42,821 nucleotides of DNA, taken from Oscillospiraceae bacterium (GTDB lineage Bacteria; Bacillota; Clostridia; Oscillospirales; Ruminococcaceae). The translations under genes were made by a program, and so were the position numbers. The stretch lies in the NCBI GenBank assembly GCA_017848115.1, contig JAGAKZ010000043.1, positions 1 to 42,821 of the forward strand, given 5' to 3'. This document shows positions 7,765 through 14,976 of this stretch, in pieces; position 1 is the stretch's first letter, and each line of letters begins with the position of its first letter. The notes under the pieces are model-generated. The model was not told where the DNA came from. It searched no databases and saw only the letters and a list, made by a program, of their open reading frames with translations.

Positions 7765-9355
7765 TATTATCTTCCTTATCATAAATAGTCGGAGTAATAA
7801 ATTCAATTTTCATAGACCTTTTAATTTTCCTGAAATAATTTATTATTGCCGAATTTGTTTTTTTCTGTTCTTCATACAGAACGTTATTAATCATATTTTC
7901 ATCGTAGTAGTTATTAGTGGCAGAATAATCGAAACCATCATAACCGGCAAGAGAAATGGAATCTACATCGAGTTTTTTTAACAAATTAATAAGCATAAGA
8001 CCTGAATTATCACATATTAATTCATCATCATTTAAGTAATCAGAATAATTAATCTTTAATACATTACAATTCGTTTTAATATTTGATGTGCATATTATTT
8101 TTCCGTCCGATTTTTTATATGGTTCATCAATCTGCTTGAATCTTTTAAGATTGCCCACAAAAATATAATCATACTTATAAAATGAAGGAACATGATTTAT
8201 TGATACAATAAGAGGATTATTTACCTTGATATATTCCTGAATTACATCTCCATAATTCGCCAAACTCTTACCTGGTGCTAAAATCAGAACTTTCTTACCT
8301 GAAAATTCTTCTGATAACTGTCTGATTGTATTGTCATCATTAATTGAATATGCCAGATAATCTACATAAAGATTGTTTATATAATTACTATCATATATGT
8401 ATTTCTTATCATTTGAAATTTTCTTAATCAACGCATTTATATCTTTAATGAGCATGGTCTGCTTGTTTATTAAGAAAGTTGCATAATTAGGATGACAATT
8501 ATTGACTGCTGCTATATAGTAAGGAACAGAATATCCCCATGGATGTTGAACATATATCGGCATAATATATTCGTCCATAGCTTCGAGTATTGGAATCAAA
8601 TCATACTTGTCTTCTATAGTTTCATTTATATGTCGTGCAATGAGTTCTGTAGAAAGATTTCCTGCGCCTCTCCCCATTCCGAATATACTTGAATCAATGA
8701 TAATATTTCTATATGTTTTGAAAGATATCAATGCTTGTGCATTTGAAAAAGAAAGCTGTAAATTATTATGAGAATGAAACCCAAGATATATTTCTTTATT
8801 AAGATTATAATCAATAAGATATAAATATCTCATTAACTGATAATTTGAAAGTGCTCCTAAAGTATCTACCAAATAAAATGCATACGGCTTTAATTTATTG
8901 ATTTTCCCAATAAGCGACAGCAACTCCTCATCACTATATGTTGTTGTCCCAACCGGTTGCATACATACATCATACCCTTTTTTCATAAGAATACCAGCAT
9001 AATCTATCGCCTTACAAATTTCACTATCATTATTGTGAAAAGTTATTCTTATAATATCAAGGATTGTATCTTTGGCTAGAGGTAATGAAATTGGATTCAT
9101 CTCTTTTTCACCTAAAGCTATCATAGCTGCTATTCGGTTTTTATTTTCAGAAATCAGTTCGTCAATTTCATCACTTGATGAATACAACGCATCATCAGAG
9201 TTATGAGTCAAATCAGTTAAAAATCCTACTTCAATTATGTCAATATTTGATTCATCTAAAGTATTAACTATAGATTTTTTAGTTTTATAACCAAAACGCC
9301 AATTATTAACATATCCTCCATCGCGAAGTGTACAATCAAGAATCTTGATTTTCAT
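7757..9355 (-). CDS. DRE-TIM aldolase fused to a DUF115/GT42-like domain
   Basis: A 532-residue two-domain protein. Residues about 2-300 are a DRE-TIM metallolyase like 4-hydroxy-2-oxovalerate aldolase: [15 protein letters not shown] at the start, LVDTLGAL, and the metal-binding GFHSHNN (His194, His196), then FGMGRGAGNLSTE. Such enzymes cleave or form pyruvate-derived 2-keto-4-hydroxy acids. After a linker, residues about 353-510 show KKVLILAPGKSL, a loop like the nucleotide-binding GxGPSL of DUF115/Maf and GT42 sialyltransferase-fold proteins, and SGLMLINLL...ISLAGYDGFDYS, resembling the matching GT42 segment. The C-terminal half may therefore be a transferase using a CMP-sugar. The ATG at 9355 has AAAGAGG 6 nt upstream and overlaps the upstream gene by 20 nt. 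The transferase role is inference from pattern only. Confidence 0.75.
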   Translation of the reverse strand: MKIKILDCTLRDGGYVNNWRFGYKTKKSIVNTLDESNIDIIEVGFLTDLTHNSDDALYSSSDEIDELISENKNRIAAMIALGEKEMNPISLPLAKDTILDIIRITFHNNDSEICKAIDYAGILMKKGYDVCMQPVGTTTYSDEELLSLIGKINKLKPYAFYLVDTLGALSNYQLMRYLYLIDYNLNKEIYLGFHSHNNLQLSFSNAQALISFKTYRNIIIDSSIFGMGRGAGNLSTELIARHINETIEDKYDLIPILEAMDEYIMPIYVQHPWGYSVPYYIAAVNNCHPNYATFLINKQTMLIKDINALIKKISNDKKYIYDSNYINNLYVDYLAYSINDDNTIRQLSEEFSGKKVLILAPGKSLANYGDVIQEYIKVNNPLIVSINHVPSFYKYDYIFVGNLKRFKQIDEPYKKSDGKIICTSNIKTNCNVLKINYSDYLNDDELICDNSGLMLINLLKKLDVDSISLAGYDGFDYSATNNYYDENMINNVLYEEQKKTNSAIINYFRKIKRSMKIEFITPTIYDKEDNNE

Positions 9356-10103
9356 AAAATACCTCTTTATCAAATGTATCTCTATTTCTCATAAGTTGCT
9401 TTACTTTTTCTAAATCTTTTGGTGTATCAACGGAAATAGAATCTGATTCAACATAATTAAAATGAAGATCAATTCCATTTTCAAGAAATCTCAAATGATC
9501 AATATCTTCTGCTTTTTCTAAACTTCCCATCGGTGTGTTGACAAAAAAGTCTAATGCTGACTTATTAAAGCACTCTATACCAACATATTTTTTATAATTA
9601 AATAACAGTGTACCACGCGGATATGGAATAGGAGTTCTTGACATATACAAACATCTACCTGTCTGATCTGAAACAGCTAATTTAATATTAGCAAAATCAA
9701 TAGTTTCCGCTGGATCTGTCAATCCTCTCATAGCACCACCAAAATATGGTTCAGAATACAATTTTGATGGAATGACTGGAATAATACATTCTTTTGAAAT
9801 CAACGGTTCATCACCATTAATGCAAAAATAATAATCAGATTCAATTTTACACGAAACCTCATGAACTCTTGAAATATGATCCGGATGATTATTTTGAGTC
9901 AATACATAATCCATGTGGTACTTTTCACATACTTCTCTAACTCTATCATCATCAATAGCACAAACTACTTTATCAAATATTCCGATTGAAACAACATTTG
10001 AATATACCCACCATATCATGGGCTTGCCGAATATATCTGCAAGTGGTTTCCCAGGAAATCTGCTCGAACTATATCGTGCAGGAATTACAGCTATTATTTT
10101 CAT
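9336..10103 (-). CDS. CMP-KDO synthetase (KdsB)-like cytidylyltransferase
   Basis: A 255-residue nucleotidyltransferase close in pattern to 3-deoxy-manno-octulosonate cytidylyltransferase. It has the N-terminal CTP loop [16 protein letters not shown], the metal-site segment CINGDEPLI, and the family's C-terminal blocks [21 protein letters not shown] and [18 protein letters not shown] (KdsB: PLE..E.LEQLR.LENG). It should transfer CMP from CTP to a 2-keto sugar acid. KDO itself is a Gram-negative sugar, so the substrate here is probably a related ulosonic acid. The usual KdsB TRPDHxSGTDR loop is changed to [11 protein letters not shown], consistent with a shifted substrate. Its ATG overlaps the upstream stop (ATGA) and its 3' end overlaps the aldolase gene by 20 nt, tying the three into one unit. 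Confidence 0.85.
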   Translation of the reverse strand: MKIIAVIPARYSSSRFPGKPLADIFGKPMIWWVYSNVVSIGIFDKVVCAIDDDRVREVCEKYHMDYVLTQNNHPDHISRVHEVSCKIESDYYFCINGDEPLISKECIIPVIPSKLYSEPYFGGAMRGLTDPAETIDFANIKLAVSDQTGRCLYMSRTPIPYPRGTLLFNYKKYVGIECFNKSALDFFVNTPMGSLEKAEDIDHLRFLENGIDLHFNYVESDSISVDTPKDLEKVKQLMRNRDTFDKEVFYENQDS

Positions 10104-10894
10104 TTACTTTCCTCTACTTTCAAACTATTCTTTTTTATATCGATAATCACCTTAGTTGAATTATATTTCGGGAAATTATCTTTTTTGATACGTTCTTCTA
10201 TCATATCAATGCATGTATCCGGAACTGATATGTTTAATCCAGATAATATATCTGGACCATAATCCCACCATTTCAATTCTAATAAACGCTCTATCAATGC
10301 ATCTGTAAACCTATATTTTATCACTTTTGCCGGACATCCTCCTACTATTGCATATGACGGAACATCTTTAGTAACCACCGCCCCAGCTGCAATTATAGCC
10401 CCATCTCCTATAGTCACACCATTTAAAATAGTAGCCCCAAATCCTATCCATACATCATTGCCTATAATAGGTAATGGAGAAAATGAACTCTCTATATATT
10501 GTTTTCTGATTTTCTCTTCATGCTCATTAAATTTAATGGTCATAAAATCATGGGCATACGCTGTTTTAGCATCGTATCTGAATAATAAATGCGGTGATAT
10601 AAAATCTGTTGGATGCCCTGCCAATCCAATATTCACCGAATGTGCAATCATACAAAAACGTCCTATTTTCTGACATTCAACACAGCAATTTGTAGTTACT
10701 GCTTTTACTGAACGCATATTTATCAATGTAAAGGCTCCTATAAAAGCTGTTTCTATTTGACTTCTTCCTATATAAACTGGCGCTTCTATGACAGATTTAT
10801 CATATATCCCCCATGTACCTATTTGAGGTTCACTATCAACTGTAAGTAATGATTTTCCGTCCAGCGAAGTAATTGAATTTTTTAATTCATACAT
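10100..10894 (-). CDS. Left-handed beta-helix (hexapeptide repeat) acetyltransferase
   Basis: A 264-residue acyltransferase of the CatB/xenobiotic-acetyltransferase type used widely in polysaccharide clusters. Hexapeptide repeats run through the protein, ending in the diagnostic [39 protein letters not shown] and [11 protein letters not shown] loop insertion around the middle ([13 protein letters not shown]) carries the region where this family places its active-site His ([11 protein letters not shown]). It probably O- or N-acetylates a sugar residue of the polymer made by this locus. The ATG at 10894 has TTGGAG 8 nt upstream, and the stop overlaps the start of the KdsB-like gene. Confidence 0.85.
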   Translation of the reverse strand: MYELKNSITSLDGKSLLTVDSEPQIGTWGIYDKSVIEAPVYIGRSQIETAFIGAFTLINMRSVKAVTTNCCVECQKIGRFCMIAHSVNIGLAGHPTDFISPHLLFRYDAKTAYAHDFMTIKFNEHEEKIRKQYIESSFSPLPIIGNDVWIGFGATILNGVTIGDGAIIAAGAVVTKDVPSYAIVGGCPAKVIKYRFTDALIERLLELKWWDYGPDILSGLNISVPDTCIDMIEERIKKDNFPKYNSTKVIIDIKKNSLKVEESK

Positions 10895-10922
10895 ATATCA
10901 TTCTCCAATATTCTAAATATAT

Positions 10923-13088
10923 TTATTGTATATTATTACGTTTAAAACAAATATCTTTATTATAAGCATCAATTCCTACAGAATCAATAACTTTACAATT
11001 TAACTTGTCATACACTACTAAGTTAATGCCTCTCACATTAGTTGAATAATCCATTCCATTAATAATAATTTCTGATTTATTGCCATTTCGCCAAGCTTTA
11101 CTTGAAATAAATATCTCTAAATCATTAAATTCATTACACCAATTTATTTCAACATTATCTTCTGGAGCATTTCCAGTCTCATCAATGATTACATTTCCAC
11201 AATCAATAATTCCTACATACATCTGCCATAATTTCGTTGTAAACTTTTTGAATCCTAAATCTCTTATCATATCAATAGTTTCTTTATTAAGATGACCACT
11301 AGGAGTATCTTTAACCGAAAACAACAACAGGTAGTCACTTCTCATCTTAAATAATAAATCAAAATATAGGTCTACCTCAATAATTGTAGAAAAAAATCTT
11401 TTACGAATTAAAAAATTATTGTTTTCAACTATTATCGAATTAATAATATCTGATAATTTATTATATTGACTTTTAAGATTGTAAAAATCTTTATACATAA
11501 TTCTAGTCTTCATACGATCAATATTATCATATTTTTCTTGCACAGATAATATTTTTGCATTAACCTCTATTCCTGTACAATATAGTTTCTTACTAAATTT
11601 AAATGTCATAATATCATTTATAAATTTGATATTATCTGAATATAACCAAACATATTCATCATAATATATTTTAGGTACGCATCTTTCTTCAAATAATCTT
11701 TTAGAAAGTCTAAGCGAAATAGAATCTTCTAAGAAATTCAATAACGAACAGTCTTCTGAAAATTCAGAGTTGACAAAGCAAATCAAATTTTTTTTGGCCA
11801 ATAATCTTATTAATGAACTTTTTATAATTTGTACAGAAGTATCTATTATTATTATTGAACCATTAACACTATCAAGATTTGAAAGATCAGTATAAGTATG
11901 TGCATTTGTTTTATATTGATTTTTTTTATTTAACATTTTAATTTGCGTGCCTATAAATGGCATAGAATACACATGATTAATATTTAAGTCTCTTGTTATA
12001 AGAGAAATCGCATATAAAGATGTATAAAAAGGAAATGTACGAAAATATTCCTTTCCCAAGCACCATTCATTATTACATATACTATTATTTAAATTTTCTG
12101 TTGATGTAGACATAAAACTAAGGATAGAGTTAGCACACTTTTTATTGCGAACCATATATTCAACAATATATTGAAAAGGGGCTCTATTAAATTCACAAGC
12201 TTTTCGTCCATAATACTCTTTAAGATTAGCATCTGAAATAGGATCATTTGGATGACACTTTACAAATACATTTATATCTGAATCATTTATATAATAATCT
12301 ATTGCCATGGAATACGCTATTGTATATATATCATTTTCCGGATAATCACGAAATCCTATACGTCTTTTTATGTATTCTATTGCCTCACTCCATCCAACCC
12401 TCTTGGTAAATCCAAAACTATTCATTATAATTATGGACGCATTTAAAATACACTTTTCCGAAAAATTAAAACTTTTCAGAATAGCATTTAAACAATCATT
12501 ACTGATTTCCAAAATATCAAAATTTAAATCCCACAATAAATATTTTCGTTTGCCAATCGTTGATATATTCTTATCTGAATCCGATCGTAAAATAGGCGTT
12601 GCATATTCTGCGATACCTGAATACGCACTATATTCTTCAACAAGAGTATTAAGATATTTATAATTTCTCATACAACCTTTTTGAATAATAAGATTATTGC
12701 AAACGACTTGGAGCCAAAAATATGACACCTTTTTCAAATTTAAATACAAATTTAAATCTCCATCCCAATTATCATTAACGCATATTATCTTATCAAAATC
12801 CTTAATACTATAACCACTATTCAAAAATAAATTATCAAAATGCAGTATAAAGGCTTCTCGATAACTATCCACATCATCAAAATCATTTCTAGTATATAAA
12901 CAGTCACAATAAACAACATCTTTTATAACATGATTTTTCTTCATATTATCTACATATTCAATCATTTTCCGACTTTTATATAATCCCTCATGAACAAACA
13001 ATACTACTTCTTCATTAGGAAAATGTGAACAAACATATGTTAAAGGAAACACAAGTTCCATAGGTGCAGGAGCAAAAACTAATATCAT
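10923..13088 (-). CDS. Large HP-motif (glycosyltransferase-like) protein with ILEI-like C-terminus
   Basis: A 721-residue, very AT-rich gene with no full-length family I can name. The N-terminal 500 residues begin like a GT-B protein (ILVFAPAPMELVFPL) and contain FVKCHPNDP (277-283) followed about 45 residues later by SFMSTSTENL (324-333). This spacing of an HP motif and an S/T pair recalls the CMP-sugar-binding signatures of polysialyltransferases, GT52 and KpsC/S-type transferases. The C-terminal 140 residues recall the ILEI/FAM3 carbohydrate-binding fold: FSVKDTPSGHLNKETID...LGFKK (590-615) and INGMDYSTNVRGINLVVYD (676-694). These two halves are in the reverse of the order usual in FAM3 proteins. 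Its place directly before the acetyltransferase and CMP-sugar synthetase fits a CMP-sugar-dependent transferase, but this is inferred. Confidence 0.55.
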   Translation of the reverse strand: MILVFAPAPMELVFPLTYVCSHFPNEEVVLFVHEGLYKSRKMIEYVDNMKKNHVIKDVVYCDCLYTRNDFDDVDSYREAFILHFDNLFLNSGYSIKDFDKIICVNDNWDGDLNLYLNLKKVSYFWLQVVCNNLIIQKGCMRNYKYLNTLVEEYSAYSGIAEYATPILRSDSDKNISTIGKRKYLLWDLNFDILEISNDCLNAILKSFNFSEKCILNASIIIMNSFGFTKRVGWSEAIEYIKRRIGFRDYPENDIYTIAYSMAIDYYINDSDINVFVKCHPNDPISDANLKEYYGRKACEFNRAPFQYIVEYMVRNKKCANSILSFMSTSTENLNNSICNNEWCLGKEYFRTFPFYTSLYAISLITRDLNINHVYSMPFIGTQIKMLNKKNQYKTNAHTYTDLSNLDSVNGSIIIIDTSVQIIKSSLIRLLAKKNLICFVNSEFSEDCSLLNFLEDSISLRLSKRLFEERCVPKIYYDEYVWLYSDNIKFINDIMTFKFSKKLYCTGIEVNAKILSVQEKYDNIDRMKTRIMYKDFYNLKSQYNKLSDIINSIIVENNNFLIRKRFFSTIIEVDLYFDLLFKMRSDYLLLFSVKDTPSGHLNKETIDMIRDLGFKKFTTKLWQMYVGIIDCGNVIIDETGNAPEDNVEINWCNEFNDLEIFISSKAWRNGNKSEIIINGMDYSTNVRGINLVVYDKLNCKVIDSVGIDAYNKDICFKRNNIQ

Positions 13089-13512
13089 TTATATAACGCC
13101 TCCAAATATCTATTTTATTGTTAAATATCATTACTCATTTATATTTAACTTTCAATCAGATAATTACTGATTCATTACAATAATTAATATACAAGATTAT
13201 TAAAATCTACCATAATTTGCATATCTCATAATCATTGATTATAGTAATTTGTTATGAATGTAGTTTGACTAAATTTCAATAAGTAATTACACTAGCATCA
13301 CATATGTAATCAAAATTTAGCTTCCTATAATTTTAATACAATCAAATAAATTGTAAAGCATCATGACTATTAAAATAGAAAATTACAAAACAGTTATCTA
13401 TTAACTATAAGTTAAACTTTTTATATTTTTCTAAAACCAAAATAACATAAACGTTTATAGATTTACTCTTCTCAAATATATCTTTTATATTAAATCTATA
13501 CAGCAAGATTTC
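13089..13512. other. Intergenic gap inside the polysaccharide locus, no gene seen
   Basis: About 424 bp, extremely AT-rich, with no open frame of note on either strand. A TATAAT-like -10 (13238-13243, minus strand, preceded by TAC) could start a transcript for the genes ending at 7114, but it has no recognisable -35. The gap separates the very AT-rich distal genes from the pyruvyl-transferase genes, so it may mark a module junction. Confidence 0.4.
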
Positions 13513-14790
13513 TTACACTTCTTTCTTACATTTAGTTTTAAAAAATAATTTCTTTATAAGATTCTGCATTTTCTTACCATTGTAATTATAACTAAGTTTC
13601 GACTTAAGTAATTTAATTTCTTCATTTTGCTTATCAACTACATCCATTAATTTATAATTAGCCATTATAGTATCATACAATTTTGCATCCAGTACGTTAA
13701 AATCTCTTGCTGTTTTTTTAGGCGGATTCAATACTGCATTTCTTAACCAGTTATATGAAAAATCTTTTATTTCAGATATTTTTTCATAAACCTTATCATA
13801 GTCTATACTTGAAAAAAGTTCTGTTTTTTTGTATATCTCATTACAATCATAAACTAGCCTATTTTCCAATCCAACAGTTTTCAAAAGCGATTCAAAACGT
13901 TTTACGCCTCTTGTTTTATTAGCAATAGAGATAAATGGTTTACGAAATATTATTGCAAAACATGTACCGTGAAAAGAATCTGTTATTATAAAATTTGCAT
14001 TTTTATAATATGCCAAAAAATCCTCTATATCTATATCGGGTTTGATATTATCAAGATTTAATTGTTTCATTTTTATTTCAAAATCTGTAGCATGAATCAA
14101 ATTAGTATATGGAAGATGTAGTTTTTCTTTTAGATAAATAATAACATTTCTTTTCGCCTCATTAGGATCAAGAATAAAACTACAAAAATAATCATTATTT
14201 ATTTTTACAGTAGATTTTTCTATAAGTTTGTCATATTCCGTAACATCACAAATAAATACGGGATCAAGAACATTTACAGCTTCTAATCCAAAATTATTCT
14301 TCATAATATCCACAGCATAATTTTCTCTTACTGAAAGTGAATTAAATCTTCTTAAATAATATGATATTTTCTGATGAAAAGCAGGGTTACCATTAAAACA
14401 TTCACCAAATGAAGATGCATATGAAATCATATTTTTTAATGGATGTGCAAAATCAAGAAAGTAATTCGGACCCGAATATTTCCATAAAGCTGAGCTAAAC
14501 AACTGATCCGAACCCGATATAAAAGAATCACATATATTATTTAGCGCCCCCATTTTATAAGGGTGATAAATATCACTTATATCATAATACTTTTTGGCAA
14601 ATCTTCTTGGAATCTGACTGTAATCCGGTTTATAATCCGCATCAGAAGATGATTTTTCTATCATAAGTACTGATAATCCCATACTTTTTAATGCCTGGTG
14701 CAGTGCATAATATGTTAGCGTACCGCCATAGTTGGAATTATACCACCAACCAACAACACCAACATCATAATATTTATTATCACTTTCCAT
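13513..14790 (-). CDS. Polysaccharide pyruvyl transferase family protein
   Basis: A 425-residue protein of the polysaccharide pyruvyl transferase family (PF04230; CsaB-like), GT-B fold, expected to add pyruvate from phosphoenolpyruvate as a ketal to a sugar of a surface polymer. Visible family blocks are VGVVGWWYNSNYGGTLTYYA, FISGSDQLF, SVRENYAVDI, VLDPVFI, and ITDSFHGTCFAIIF with the conserved SFHG. A charged C-terminal tail (about 365-425) looks like a short coiled coil plus basic end, suitable for membrane or complex contact. It is similar in length and motifs to the C-terminal half of the next gene upstream in the operon (14977-17256), so the two are paralogues. Weak RBS (TGAGGTT) before the ATG. 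Confidence 0.85.
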   Translation of the reverse strand: MESDNKYYDVGVVGWWYNSNYGGTLTYYALHQALKSMGLSVLMIEKSSSDADYKPDYSQIPRRFAKKYYDISDIYHPYKMGALNNICDSFISGSDQLFSSALWKYSGPNYFLDFAHPLKNMISYASSFGECFNGNPAFHQKISYYLRRFNSLSVRENYAVDIMKNNFGLEAVNVLDPVFICDVTEYDKLIEKSTVKINNDYFCSFILDPNEAKRNVIIYLKEKLHLPYTNLIHATDFEIKMKQLNLDNIKPDIDIEDFLAYYKNANFIITDSFHGTCFAIIFRKPFISIANKTRGVKRFESLLKTVGLENRLVYDCNEIYKKTELFSSIDYDKVYEKISEIKDFSYNWLRNAVLNPPKKTARDFNVLDAKLYDTIMANYKLMDVVDKQNEEIKLLKSKLSYNYNGKKMQNLIKKLFFKTKCKKEV

Positions 14791-14878
14791 ATGTAAATTA
14801 ACCTCATTTCGATCATTTATGATATTGGATTCACACTATTATATTTCCACAAATCTGATATAAAAAGTTATGAACTTC

Positions 14879-14954
14879 ACTTTGTTCTAGTGACACTGTC
14901 ACAACTCAAACTTTAATAATCAATAAAGCATATACAGCATCACTATAACAAAGT
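14879..14954. repeat. 15-bp imperfect inverted repeat between the two pyruvyl-transferase genes
   Basis: ACTTTGTTCTAGTGA (14879-14893) and TCACTATAACAAAGT (14940-14954) are inverted copies with one mismatch and a 46-bp loop. Overlapping the left arm is a 13-bp palindrome GTGACACTGTCAC (14890-14902). On the minus strand the hairpin falls 22 nt after the stop at 14977 and is followed by a weak T-rich run, so it may end or protect that transcript. Confidence 0.5.
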
Positions 14955-14976
14955 TTACAACATTAAGAAAATATTT

